A stretch of DNA of 64,000 nucleotides from Sandaracinus sp. (GTDB lineage Bacteria; Myxococcota_A; Polyangia; Polyangiales; Houyiibacteriaceae). The stretch is from positions 40,469-104,468 of the forward strand of contig PABA01000038.1 in NCBI GenBank assembly GCA_002699025.1, in the 5' to 3' direction. The notes under the pieces are model-generated. The model had not been told where the DNA came from and searched no databases. It saw only the letters and a program-made list of their open reading frames with translations. A program made the translations under genes and the position numbers. This document shows positions 7,335 through 15,731 of the stretch, piece after piece; position 1 is the first letter of the stretch, and every line of letters begins with the position of its first letter.

Positions 7335-8711
7335 TCAGTCTTCGTCGCTCGCTTCGCCCCAGGGCTTGGTCGTCGGCTCCGCGCTGCCGCCCCAGGACTT
7401 GCTCGCCGGCTCGTTCGCGGCGCCCCATGCGGGCGCCGGCTCGTCGGCGATCTGCTCCTCGACGGCGGGGGCGAGCTCGCCATGGCCCGCCTCTCGGAGC
7501 CAGGCGGCGAAGTCCCCGTAGACGCTGCGGCGCGTCGCCTTCTGCCGGCCCCGGTTCGGGCCGATGTCGCCCTCGACGGCCTGGTCGAGCAGCTCCCAGG
7601 CGAGCTCGCCCTCCCCCCGCTCGAGGCGCCGCCGCGCGAGCTCGAAGTGGTGCTCGAGCGTGAAATGGCTCCGGGCGGCGAGCTCCTCGAGGCAGGCGAG
7701 CGCGCCCGCGACGTCGCCGAGCCCATCGCAGGCCAGGAGCCGCTCGCGGCCGAGCTCGGTCTCGGTCGACGCCCAGAGCCCGGCCTGCTCGAGCCCCTCC
7801 TCCACCTCGCGCCGCGCCGCCTCCAGGTCCCCCTGGAAGCGCGCGAGCCGCGCGCGATCGAGGTGCAGGCGCGCCCTCGGCTCATCGCGGCCGTGCTCGC
7901 CCCCCTTCGCGAAGCAGGCGCCGGCCTCCTCCCACTCCTCGCGGTTCAGATGCACGTAGCCGCGCACGCGCCAGCCCTGCCCCCACTCGGGCTTCTCCGC
8001 GAGCGCCTCGTCGAGGAGCCGTACGCACTCGTCGATGCCGGCGTGGTGGCGCGGCGCCCAGAGCGCCATGGCGATGGCGTTCTCCTGCAGCCACTCGACC
8101 TGCGCCCCCTCGAGCCAGCGCTCGTACCAGCCGAGGAAATCGTCCGCCGCCTTGGCCATCGGACCGTCGCCCGCCGTGTAGTCCGACCACACCTCGCCCG
8201 CGGCCTCTCCGCGCACGACCAGGAAGTCGAAGTAGCCGCAGCCCTGCTCGGCCAGGTGCACGCAGCCGTCATAGAGGCTCGCGCCCTTCGGCACCGGCGC
8301 AGGCCCGTCCGCCGGCGCCCACCGCTCCGTCAGCGGGAAGGGGCGCGCCAGGCTCGAGCGCACGTCCGGGACCGGCCGCGGCCCCGTGCCCGCCGCGGCG
8401 AGCACGTTCCCCTCGGCGTCCTTCGCCACCACGTGGTGGCTCGGCATCGTGTCCCGCTCGAGCGGGGCGAGCGGCGAGAGCCCGTAGAAAGGCCCGGCGC
8501 CGCCGTTGCCGACGTGCCGGAGAAAGCCCCGGTAGCCGGGCGGCAGCGCGACGCCGTGCTCGGCCTCGAACGCGGCGAGCGCGTCCTCGTCGAGCGCCGG
8601 CCCGAGCCGCCACCGATGCTGGCTCGCCCCGAAGACCGTGGCCGCCGCGTCCTGCTCCGCGAACCAGGCCAGCTTCTCCTGGATCGCCTCCCACCGCCCC
8701 TCGTCCGCCAT
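7335..8711 (-). CDS. SMI1/KNR4 (SUKH) domain protein with helical-repeat C-terminus
   Basis: 458 residues. Residues about 30-180 match the SUKH fold: LDEDALAAFEAEHGVALPPG, then YRGFLRHVGNGGAGPFYGL and later GCGYFDFLVVRG. Residues about 230-430 are alpha-helical with TPR-like spacing (ALAEKPEWGQGWRVRGYVHL, ARARLHLDRARLARFQGDLE). The tail carries two WG-rich copies (SKSWGGSAEPTTKPWG). SUKH proteins are often immunity factors against polymorphic toxins, but no toxin gene is visible nearby and the length exceeds a plain immunity protein. The ATG at 8711 follows a good -10 element by 6 nt. Confidence 0.8.
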   Translation of the reverse strand: MADEGRWEAIQEKLAWFAEQDAAATVFGASQHRWRLGPALDEDALAAFEAEHGVALPPGYRGFLRHVGNGGAGPFYGLSPLAPLERDTMPSHHVVAKDAEGNVLAAAGTGPRPVPDVRSSLARPFPLTERWAPADGPAPVPKGASLYDGCVHLAEQGCGYFDFLVVRGEAAGEVWSDYTAGDGPMAKAADDFLGWYERWLEGAQVEWLQENAIAMALWAPRHHAGIDECVRLLDEALAEKPEWGQGWRVRGYVHLNREEWEEAGACFAKGGEHGRDEPRARLHLDRARLARFQGDLEAARREVEEGLEQAGLWASTETELGRERLLACDGLGDVAGALACLEELAARSHFTLEHHFELARRRLERGEGELAWELLDQAVEGDIGPNRGRQKATRRSVYGDFAAWLREAGHGELAPAVEEQIADEPAPAWGAANEPASKSWGGSAEPTTKPWGEASDED

Positions 8712-8717
8712 GGACCG

Positions 8718-8746
8718 AAGGTACCCCCGGGGGCGGTCCGATCGAA
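8718..8746 (-). promoter_or_regulatory. Putative promoter of the SUKH gene, leaderless
   Basis: On the minus strand TTCGAT (8746-8741) and TACCTT (8723-8718) are 17 bp apart. Only 6 nt separate the -10 element from the ATG at 8711. Confidence 0.4.
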
Positions 8747-8857
8747 GCCGCGCGCCGCCGCAGGACCCTGACGCCAAACCCCGACGCCGATCCCTCACGC
8801 CGATTCACGGGCGGGGCTCGTTCGGGGCGCGCCCGTCCGGGGGGCGAAGCCTGGCGC

Positions 8858-9634
8858 TCAGAGCGAGGCGAGCTGGTCGCGGGCGTCGCCGGCCTGGTCG
8901 CTCTCCGGGAAGCGCTCGACGATCTCCTCGAAGGCCTGCCGCGCCTGGGGCCGGTCGCCGGTCTCGAGGTAGGTCTCGCCGAGGAGCATCAGCGCCTCGG
9001 GCTCGACGCCGCTTCCCTGGTAGCTCGAGAGGAGCGTCTGCAGGCGCAGGATGACGGCCGGGTAGGCATCGCGGCGCAGGTAGAAGCGCGCGGCGTAGAG
9101 CTCGTGCTCGGCGAGGAGCTTCAGGCAGCGGCGCACCATGTCCTGCGCCTCCTCGACCCGGTCGTCCTCCGGGAAGTCGAGGATGAAGCGGCGGAGCTGG
9201 CGGAGCGCGTCGTTGGTCGGGCCCTGGTCGCGCTCGTGCGTGGGCGGCGAGAGGAACCACTCGCTCGGGATCTGCTCGAAGTGCGCCTGGGCCACACGGA
9301 AGCGCGCGTAGGAGATCTGGTCGTGCGAGGGGCGGAAGCGGACGAACTGCCGGTACGCGGTGATGGCCTCGGCCCACTGGCTCTGCTTGAACTTGCAGTC
9401 GGCGACGCGGAGCTCGGCGAGGGCGGCGAAGCGGCTGTAGGGATACTCGCGGCGGATGCGCCGGAACATCGGCTCGGCCTCGAGGCAGTCGTCGTTGCGG
9501 AACTCGAGGAGCGCGACCTCGTAGGCCTCCTGCGCGTTCCGCCCGTAGCTCAAGGAGCTCCGCCCGGAGGACGACCCTTGGGTCGTCTCGCAGGCCGCGA
9601 GGAGCAGCATCAGCAGGGCAGCGGTCGTGCGCAT
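8858..9634 (-). CDS. bamD: Outer-membrane assembly lipoprotein BamD
   Basis: 258 residues with a lipobox LLAAC (Cys about 15). The body is TPR repeats: AQEAYEVALLEFRNDDCLEA, FRRIRREYPYSRFAALAELR, WAEAITAYRQFVRFRPSH, LRRFILDFPEDDRVEEAQDM, then ARFYLRRDAYPAVILRL and LLGETYLETGDRPQARQAFE. Tyr-x-Arg-Phe-type spacing, length and lipid anchor fit BamD (YfiO/ComL), an essential part of the BAM complex that folds outer-membrane beta-barrels. Several probable clients (OmpA-like, TolC, FadL-like) lie in this window. A TACACG hexamer 7 nt before the ATG may be its -10 element. Confidence 0.9.
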   Translation of the reverse strand: MRTTAALLMLLLAACETTQGSSSGRSSLSYGRNAQEAYEVALLEFRNDDCLEAEPMFRRIRREYPYSRFAALAELRVADCKFKQSQWAEAITAYRQFVRFRPSHDQISYARFRVAQAHFEQIPSEWFLSPPTHERDQGPTNDALRQLRRFILDFPEDDRVEEAQDMVRRCLKLLAEHELYAARFYLRRDAYPAVILRLQTLLSSYQGSGVEPEALMLLGETYLETGDRPQARQAFEEIVERFPESDQAGDARDQLASL

Positions 9635-9976
9635 CGGGAGGCGTGTAGCGGATCGGCGCCGAAAGCGCCACGCCCGCGCCCCATCGACACGCGAGCGCCG
9701 GCCTCGATTCCCGGCGGCGGTCGCAGGCTGCCGCGTCCGCGCCCCGAGCGGCCGAGCGCGCGACGGCCCGGGCGAGGCCTCTGCACCCCGGCGCCGGCCA
9801 CCGGGCTGGCCAGCCCCACGAAACGAACCCGCCTCACTCCCGAGCCCCCCATGCGACGCCGAGCGATCCGCCCACGGCCGTGAACGACCATCACTGGCAC
9901 ACCATGTGCTCCATGGTGCTCCCAGGTGGGCGGTTCGACCCCCAGCGCTCACCTCCGCCCCCATCGGAGCACCGAC
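9635..9976. other. Divergent spacer with 7-bp inverted repeat
   Basis: About 340 bp between bamD and the patatin-like gene. No gene is seen. CACCATG (9900-9906) and CATGGTG (9912-9918) form a perfect inverted repeat with a 5-nt gap about 60 bp before the patatin ATG, a candidate operator. AGCACCG with GGAG just before 9977 may serve as ribosome binding site. Confidence 0.5.
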
Positions 9977-11875
9977 ATGCAGCGACACCTCCTTCCCTTC
10001 CCGTCCACCCTCACGTCCACGCTCGCGACCGCCCTCGTGGCCGCCCTCGCCCTCGTCGCCTGCGGCTCGGATGGCGACCCCTCCACGGGCCCCACCTCCC
10101 CCGTCTCCAAGGACGAGGTCGCCGACCTCGGCGCCGCCGACGACGGCGTCGACTACTGCGCGCGCTACGGCTGGTACGACGACTCCGTCTGCGACACCTT
10201 CTGCCCCCTCCCCGACCCGGACTGCGGCGACGACGAGGCCGCCCGCTGCCTCGCCCTCGACGCCTCGAGCCCGGCGCCGGATCGCGAGGCCTGCTGCGCC
10301 AGCGCCTCCTACCCCTACTGCGCCGCCGCCTCCCCGCTCGTCAGCCAGGACGGCGAAGGGCCGACCCTCTGCGTGGGCATCCGCGGCAACGGCCCGCGCA
10401 TCACCAGCCACTTCGGCGGCCTCGCCCGGCTCTACGAGCACTACGGCCTCTTCGACGGCGCCGCCGGCGGCAGCTCGGGCTCCATCAGCACCTTCCTCGT
10501 CGAGTCCGTGCAGATGAACCCGGCGGTCCGCTGCGCGGGGTGCAGCCCCTGGGAGCAGGGCGCCCGGGCGGCGCTCCTCCTCAAGTCGCTCCGCGGCTAC
10601 TTCGGCGTGCTCGCCGGCTCGGACGAGGGCAACGCCATCCAGACGCTCCTCGCGCTGAAGGCCGAGGCCGACGAGCGCGACCTCCAGGGCCTCCTCGAGC
10701 GCGACCCGACCGCCGGCGTCGCCGCCGTCCGCGACCTGCTCGGCTCGCCGGACCTGCAGGCCCTCGTGAACCCCGAGCTGCTCGCGCTCCTCGCCGAGTC
10801 GCCGGACCCGGCCTTCCACGCCCAGGACGTCCTCGACAGCCTCGCCAACGCCGCGAGCTTCACCGCCGACGACGCCACCATCTTCGTGCGCCCGGGCGTC
10901 ATCGACTTCGCCGCCTTCGCCCGGCGCCTCGCCCGCGTCGGCAGCTTCTACGCCGGCTACGCGCCCGCCGACCCGGCGCGCATGGCCCGCTTCCTCGACC
11001 AGTGCGGCTACGAGAGCCGCGGCATGACCTGGTCCGAGATCGTCGCCCTGCCCACCGCGGAGGGCGAGACCTGCGGCGCGCTCTTCGAGGGCATGGCGAG
11101 CGACTTCCGCGAGGCGCTCCTGGCGGACGAGGGCGCCTACCCGAGCCGCGCCGACGACCGCATCGGCGCGCACCTCCCGACGCTGGTCACCACCGGGGTC
11201 ATCGAGGGCGCGGCCGTCGACACCTGGGAGGCCGCGCGCGCCGACTACCTCGCCGCCGAGGCCGACTTCACCTGGGACGTGGACTTCGACGACGTGCGCG
11301 TCGGCTGGTTCGGCGCCGAGGACGACCTGGCGCGCGTCGCCTCGAACCCCAGGGGCTACGAGGACCTGAAGACCGCCAAGCACCGCTCCCTCGGCGCGCT
11401 CACCTGGGGCGAGGTGCTGAGCTACTCGCCGGCCGAGCCGGGGCTGGCCCGCGCGCTCGAGCTGCCGGGAGACGCGGAGCACGGCGCGCAGGTCTCCGTC
11501 GGCGGCTGGAGCGACCTCCAGCCCGTGCTCGTGCTGCGCAACCTCGGCTGCGAGAAGGTCGTCTACCTGACGCGCCGCGGCGGCTCGGCGGGCTTCGCCT
11601 CCGACGTGGCCACGCTGCTCGGCATGGACGCCGAGGAGTCGGCGGCGCTCCTCGATCTGGGCGGCGAGAGCGCCTACACGGCGAGCCTCGAGGAGGCGGC
11701 CGGCGTCTGGTGCACGGACTGGGACGCGCCGCCGGTGCAGGATCTCGAGGCGATGTTCGCCGATGGCTACGGGGCGCCCTTCGAGACGGGGGACCCCTGG
11801 CTCCAGTCGTACGACGGCTACCCGGGCATCGTGGGGTCGACGGGCCTGCCCGGCTGCACGCCGCGCGTGGAGTAG
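9977..11875 (+). CDS. Patatin-like phospholipase, lipoprotein
   Basis: 632 residues. A signal with lipobox LALVAC (Cys about 29) is followed by a Cys-rich stretch (CARYGWYDDSVCDTFC, PDPDCG), a module frequent in myxobacterial lipoproteins. Patatin motifs come next: GIRGNGPRI as the oxyanion-hole loop and GAAGGSSGSIS carrying the G-x-S-x-G nucleophile serine. A likely catalytic Asp lies far downstream in GGWSDLQPV, where the family usually has DG(G/A), so the dyad is probable but not certain. It should hydrolyse acyl esters at the cell surface. The ATG at 9977 has GGAG upstream. A strong terminator hairpin follows. Confidence 0.8.
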   Translation: MQRHLLPFPSTLTSTLATALVAALALVACGSDGDPSTGPTSPVSKDEVADLGAADDGVDYCARYGWYDDSVCDTFCPLPDPDCGDDEAARCLALDASSPAPDREACCASASYPYCAAASPLVSQDGEGPTLCVGIRGNGPRITSHFGGLARLYEHYGLFDGAAGGSSGSISTFLVESVQMNPAVRCAGCSPWEQGARAALLLKSLRGYFGVLAGSDEGNAIQTLLALKAEADERDLQGLLERDPTAGVAAVRDLLGSPDLQALVNPELLALLAESPDPAFHAQDVLDSLANAASFTADDATIFVRPGVIDFAAFARRLARVGSFYAGYAPADPARMARFLDQCGYESRGMTWSEIVALPTAEGETCGALFEGMASDFREALLADEGAYPSRADDRIGAHLPTLVTTGVIEGAAVDTWEAARADYLAAEADFTWDVDFDDVRVGWFGAEDDLARVASNPRGYEDLKTAKHRSLGALTWGEVLSYSPAEPGLARALELPGDAEHGAQVSVGGWSDLQPVLVLRNLGCEKVVYLTRRGGSAGFASDVATLLGMDAEESAALLDLGGESAYTASLEEAAGVWCTDWDAPPVQDLEAMFADGYGAPFETGDPWLQSYDGYPGIVGSTGLPGCTPRVE

Positions 11876-11884
11876 CCCTCGCCC

Positions 11885-11918
11885 ACGCGGCGGCGCCGCT
11901 TCATCGGCGCCGCCGCGT
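11885..11918 (+). terminator. 14-bp perfect hairpin, probable terminator
   Basis: ACGCGGCGGCGCCG (11885-11898) pairs exactly with 11905-11918 around a CTTCAT loop. It starts 9 bp after the stop of the patatin-like gene. A T-tract is absent. Confidence 0.7.
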
Positions 11919-12013
11919 CCGGGCCGGCCGCGGACCGCCCGGACGCGGACCGCCCGCCCGGGTTCGCCCGGCGCCCCTTGCCCGCGGCGGCGGGACGGGC
12001 CACTCCACGTCCC

Positions 12014-12580
12014 ATGCGCCGACCAGGGGTCCTCGCCGCCGCGCTCCTCGCGCTCGTCGCCACCCGCTCGACCGCCTCCGCCGACGACCGGCTGCCCACC
12101 CGCTTCGACGGACCGACGGACGCGGGGCTCGAGCTGGCCCGCTTCGACGCGCGCGCCCGCCGCACCGTCGACGACTGGCAGCGGCTGTGCCGCCTGCCTT
12201 GCGCGCTGAGGCTCCGCCCCGCCCGCTACCTGCTCGCCCTCGACGACGGCGCGCGCTTCCTGGTGGCCGAGGAGAGCCTTCGCCTCACGGGGGGTGAAGC
12301 GGTGACGCTCGAGCGCCGCGACGGGACCCGGCGGCCCCGGCGCTTTCGCCGCACCGCCGCCGTGATGATGGCGCTCGCTGGGCTGAGCACCCTGGGCGCG
12401 GGGCTCGCCTGGGCGCTCCAGCGCCCCGACCAGCGGCTGGCGCTCGGCCTGAGCGGCGCGACGTCGGGCTTCTTCGCCATCGGCATCGCGCTCCTCGTCA
12501 CGCAGCCGGACGCGGAAGCGGATCAGCTCGTGCTGCGCGTGCGTCGCGAAACTTCGACCGGCGCCGCGGGGCTGCCATAA
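12014..12580 (+). CDS. Exported membrane protein of unknown function
   Basis: 188 residues. A signal peptide (LAAALLALVATRSTASA) is followed by a short soluble part with a Cys pair (RLCRLPCALRL) and the phrase ARYLLALDDGARFLVAEE. Two transmembrane helices follow near the C-terminus (AVMMALAGLSTLGAGLAWAL and LGLSGATSGFFAIGIALLV). This architecture of N-terminal strands plus paired helices resembles PEGA-like myxobacterial envelope proteins, but I cannot name the family. It is followed by a secreted TPR protein in the same direction. Confidence 0.65.
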   Translation: MRRPGVLAAALLALVATRSTASADDRLPTRFDGPTDAGLELARFDARARRTVDDWQRLCRLPCALRLRPARYLLALDDGARFLVAEESLRLTGGEAVTLERRDGTRRPRRFRRTAAVMMALAGLSTLGAGLAWALQRPDQRLALGLSGATSGFFAIGIALLVTQPDAEADQLVLRVRRETSTGAAGLP

Positions 12581-12660
12581 TCGTTGAAGATTCGGGCTCG
12601 GCGATCGTCGATGCGATCGCCCGCCGCGCCCACGCGCGCAGCCGCACCCCGGGAGAACGC

Positions 12661-13971
12661 ATGCTCCGCCTCACGCTCTCGCTCGCCCTCGCGGCGAGCT
12701 TCGCCTTCGACGCGCCCGCGCTGGCGCAGGATCTCGACGCCGCCGCCGCCGCCGCCCGGGCCAACCGGCGCGACGCCGACGCGCAGCGGGCCTACGGGCG
12801 GGCGCTCCTCCGCGCCGGGCGCTTCCGGGAAGCCGAACGCGCGCTCCAGCAGGCGGCCCGGCTCCGCGACAACTCGCTCGAGGCGCTCTACGAGCTGGCC
12901 ACCGTGGCCTTCGCGCAGGACGACTACCGCAAGTCCCGGGCAGCCTGCCGGCGCCTCGAGCGCGAGGAGCGGAACGCTGTGCTGACGCGGGTCTGCCGGG
13001 CGCGCGCCTTCCTGGTGTGGAACCGCTCCGGCCGCGCCTTCGAGGAGCTCGAAGCCGCGCAGGCCGCGGACGGAGATCACTTCGAGGTCGAGCTGGCGCT
13101 CGGCGACGCGAACCGGCTGCGCCACCGGGTGGACGAGGCGGAGGCGGCCTACCGGCGGGCCATCGCCATCGACGCGACGCGCTTCGAGCCACACCTCGGG
13201 CTCGGGCTCCTCTACGCCGGGGCCGAGCGGGACGCGGACGCGCTGGCGGCGTTCCGGCGTGCGCAGGAGCTCGACGGGGAGGTGCCCGAGGTGCAGTACG
13301 AGCTCGGCATCCGCACGGGCGGCGCCGAGGGCAAGCGCCTGCTGACGCGGGCGGTGGCGGCGCGGCGCGGCTGGGTCGAGGCGCTGGTGGCGCTCGCGGA
13401 CCTCGAGCGAGAGGCCGGGGAGAGCGACGCCGCGCGGGAGCGCTACGAGGCGGCGCTCGAGCGGGACGAGCGGAACGCCGCGGCGCACATCGGGCTCGGG
13501 AAGATCCTGGTGGCCGCGGGCGAGGCCGAGGAGGGCGAGGCCGCGCTGCGGCGCGCGCTCGAGATCGTTCCGAACAGCGCGGACGTGGCGCTCGCCCTCG
13601 GAGAGCTCTTCGAGTCCCAGGAGCGCTGGCAGGACGCCTTCGGCCAGTACCGGCACGCCGCCAACGTCGAGCCGCGGAACCCCGAAGGCCTGCTCCACGC
13701 CGCCCGCCTGGCGCTGCGCCGGAACCGGGACGTGCTCGCCACCGGCTACCTCGACCGGCTGCTCCAGACGCACCCGAACCTCTCCGCCGGTCTCGCCCTC
13801 TATGGCGACGCCATGAAGGCGCGCGGCGACCGAGCGCAGGCGCGCAGCTACTACCAGCGCGCCCTCCGCGGCCAGGGCGACGTCGACCGCGAGCGCATCC
13901 AGCGCTCCCTCCGCGAGCTCGACCAGCCCCAGCAGCGAGGCCGCCGCATCCACCGCGCCACCGCGCCGTAG
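12661..13971 (+). CDS. Secreted tetratricopeptide-repeat protein
   Basis: 436 residues with a signal peptide ending at APALA-Q. The mature protein is about ten TPR units, for example DADAQRAYGRALLRAGRFRE, VDEAEAAYRRAIAIDATRFE, DADALAAFRRAQELDGEVPE, ERYEAALERDERNAAAHIGL and AFGQYRHAANVEPRNPEG. It probably acts as a protein-protein scaffold in the periplasm. GGGAGAA just before the ATG is a good ribosome binding site, and CATAAT about 85 bp upstream may be a -10 element. It converges on the FadR operon with a gap of 25 bp. Confidence 0.85.
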   Translation: MLRLTLSLALAASFAFDAPALAQDLDAAAAAARANRRDADAQRAYGRALLRAGRFREAERALQQAARLRDNSLEALYELATVAFAQDDYRKSRAACRRLEREERNAVLTRVCRARAFLVWNRSGRAFEELEAAQAADGDHFEVELALGDANRLRHRVDEAEAAYRRAIAIDATRFEPHLGLGLLYAGAERDADALAAFRRAQELDGEVPEVQYELGIRTGGAEGKRLLTRAVAARRGWVEALVALADLEREAGESDAARERYEAALERDERNAAAHIGLGKILVAAGEAEEGEAALRRALEIVPNSADVALALGELFESQERWQDAFGQYRHAANVEPRNPEGLLHAARLALRRNRDVLATGYLDRLLQTHPNLSAGLALYGDAMKARGDRAQARSYYQRALRGQGDVDRERIQRSLRELDQPQQRGRRIHRATAP

Positions 13972-13996
13972 GGCTGCTCGCTCGCGGCTGGGGGGC

Positions 13997-14746
13997 TCAG
14001 GCCGCCGCAGCGACGGGCTCGCGCGCGACGGCCCCGCGCGCCTCGGCGGCCGTGTCGGAGCGGACGCCGTCGGCGACGGTGTAGCGACCGGCCCGCCAGG
14101 CGGCGAGGGTCTCGGCCGGGGTCGCCGGCTGGCGGGCGCACCAGCGGAGGTACGCGGAGAAGAGGATGTCCGGGTCCTCGCGCTGCGCCTCGGGCACCTC
14201 GAGCTCGCCGGCGAGGAACGCCTCGAGCGCGGCGACGAGGTTCTCGTGGTAGCGCTCGTAGACGACCAGGTCGCGCAGGTACTCCCCCCGCGGGTGCTCG
14301 CCCGCCACCACGGCCCGCGCCTCCTCGAGCGCGTCCTCGAGGAAGCCCGGATGGACCGCGAGCAGCTCGAGGTCGTAGGCGAACTGCACGCCATCGTGGT
14401 GCGCCCCGAGCAGGTGCCGGACGATGCGCTCGGGCGAGCTGGCGAGGCCCGAGAAGTCGAGCGGGTGCACGGCGCGCTCGCGGAGCAGGAAGGGAAAGCG
14501 CAGCGGGCGGAGCTGGAGCAGGCGCGCGCGGAGCGTCCGGCGGGGCGCGAAGTCCGCGCAGGTGCCGATGGTCTCGGGGCGGAAGAGCACGCGGTGCCAC
14601 ATGCGGAGCACGCCGAGCTGGATCTGCCAGAGGTTCGGCACCTCCTCTTCGGCGACGAGGTCGCTCGCCCGCACGCGCTCGAGATGCGCGGCGATGGTGC
14701 GCGGGAAGAGGAGCAGGTGGGCGTGGGCGGGGATGCGGTCGGTCAT
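13997..14746 (-). CDS. Unknown protein translationally coupled to FadR
   Basis: 249 residues, no signal peptide and no membrane segment. Its ATG overlaps the TGA of fadR (ATGA, 14743-14746), so the two are an operon and probably work together. Conserved-looking stretches are PNLWQIQLGVLRMWHRVLFR, RPLRFPFLLRERAVHPLDF, PRGEYLRDLVVYERYHENLV and DILFSAYLRWCARQP. Predicted mostly helical. I do not recognise the family. Coupling to a fatty-acid regulator suggests a role in lipid metabolism or membrane homeostasis, but nothing in the sequence proves this. Confidence 0.75.
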   Translation of the reverse strand: MTDRIPAHAHLLLFPRTIAAHLERVRASDLVAEEEVPNLWQIQLGVLRMWHRVLFRPETIGTCADFAPRRTLRARLLQLRPLRFPFLLRERAVHPLDFSGLASSPERIVRHLLGAHHDGVQFAYDLELLAVHPGFLEDALEEARAVVAGEHPRGEYLRDLVVYERYHENLVAALEAFLAGELEVPEAQREDPDILFSAYLRWCARQPATPAETLAAWRAGRYTVADGVRSDTAAEARGAVAREPVAAAA

Positions 14747-15513
14747 GAGGTCTTCTCGGCGGTGGGGGCGGCCTCGGAGAGGCGCGCGAGGGTGCGGGCG
14801 TCGCGGGTCGTGAGCAGGTCGAGCACGGCGCGCGGGTCGAGCTCGCCCGAGGCGTCGGGGCCGGCGTCGAGCCAGGCGAGGAGGGCGCGGTAGGCCACCG
14901 CGTTGGTCTCGGGCTCGGCGTAGATGGCCGCGCGGAGCCGCTCGAGGCGGAGCACGACCTGGAGGACGGGGTTGAAGCAGAGCTGGAGCACGCGGCTCCC
15001 CGTGGCCTCGAGGAGCGCGGCCAGCACCTCGAGATCGGCCTCGGCGACGGTCAACGGATCGGCGCCGGGGGTGGCGACCTCGGTGAAGGCGTCGATGGCC
15101 GCGCGGACGCCGGCGAGGGCGGCGGGATCGGCGCGCTCGACGAGCCGCTCGAGGACCACCACGGCGAGCTGGCGCCGCACCTGCAGCAGATCGCGGGCGA
15201 GGGCCTGGTAGTCGGCGTCGCCCTCCCCCAGGTCGGCGAGCGAGGGGACGAGGTCGAGGCCACCGACGCGGCGGTAGTCCTGGACGACGTAGCCGCTGCC
15301 CTGGCGCACCGAGAGCAGGCCGCGGGTGGCGAGCTGGGCGAGGGCCGAGCGCACGGTCACCCGGTTCACGCCGAAGCGCTCGGCGAGGCGGCGCTCGGCC
15401 GGGAGGCGCTCGCCGGGCGCGAGGTCGCCGCGGAGGATGGCGAGGCGAAGCGCGTCGGCGCAGGCGTCGACGGCGCTCTCGGCGTCCGCGGGGATGGGGG
15501 AGAGCTCGACCAC
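14743..15513 (-). CDS. fadR: FadR-type GntR-family fatty acid regulator
   Basis: 256 residues from GTG 15513. The winged helix is typical of GntR (LRLAILRGDLAPGERLPAER, then FGVNRVTVRSALAQLATRGL and SVRQGSGYVVQDY). The linker RRVGGLDLVPSLADL resembles the E. coli FadR segment SGLNILETLARLD, and the C-terminal domain is all-helical, as in acyl-CoA-binding FadR. Acyl-CoA binding should release it from DNA. A perfect TTGGTCGGACCAA operator lies in its own promoter. A longer reading from 15672 would run through this promoter and is rejected. The downstream gene overlaps by 4 bp. Confidence 0.85.
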   Translation of the reverse strand: MVELSPIPADAESAVDACADALRLAILRGDLAPGERLPAERRLAERFGVNRVTVRSALAQLATRGLLSVRQGSGYVVQDYRRVGGLDLVPSLADLGEGDADYQALARDLLQVRRQLAVVVLERLVERADPAALAGVRAAIDAFTEVATPGADPLTVAEADLEVLAALLEATGSRVLQLCFNPVLQVVLRLERLRAAIYAEPETNAVAYRALLAWLDAGPDASGELDPRAVLDLLTTRDARTLARLSEAAPTAEKTS

Positions 15514-15520
15514 GGGCCCC

Positions 15521-15548
15521 AGGATATATTGGTCGGACCAATCTGCAA
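15521..15548 (-). promoter_or_regulatory. fadR promoter with embedded FadR-type operator
   Basis: Minus strand: TTGCAG (15548-15543), 16-bp spacer, TATCCT (15526-15521), then 7 nt to the GTG start. The spacer is almost entirely the perfect palindrome ATTGGTCGGACCAAT (15528-15542), which matches the TGGT-N3-ACCA core of known FadR sites. Binding would cover both promoter elements, so autorepression is expected. The divergent lectin gene starts about 190 bp away. Confidence 0.7.
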
Positions 15549-15696
15549 GCAGAAAGATCGAACGCCGATCACCCGTCGCGCTCGCGGGCGGCCGACACGC
15601 CGACCTCGGTGCGCCCGCGCGGATCCTGCCGGCCCGCGCGGCCCGGCCCGGAGGCTCGCAGAGCCCTGACACTTGGTGTCATGTGTGCGCCTTCCC

Positions 15697-15725
15697 CTTC
15701 GAACCCGGCGCGAACCCGCTACGGT
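15697..15725 (+). promoter_or_regulatory. Putative promoter of the lectin lipoprotein gene
   Basis: TTCGAA (15697-15702), 17-bp spacer, TACGGT (15720-15725), then 6 nt to ATG 15732. GGTGGGG in the same place could instead serve as a ribosome binding site, so the two readings compete. Confidence 0.35.
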
Positions 15726-15731
15726 GGGGCC

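Noticed and set aside
9922..9946. GGTTCGACCCC looked like a tRNA T-arm
   Set aside because: The T-stem does not pair and no acceptor, D or anticodon stem can be built around it.
8858..11482. Long minus-strand frame continuing 1.8 kb upstream of bamD
   Set aside because: Only the last 258 residues are BamD-like with a lipoprotein signal at 9634; the rest is antisense to the patatin-like gene.
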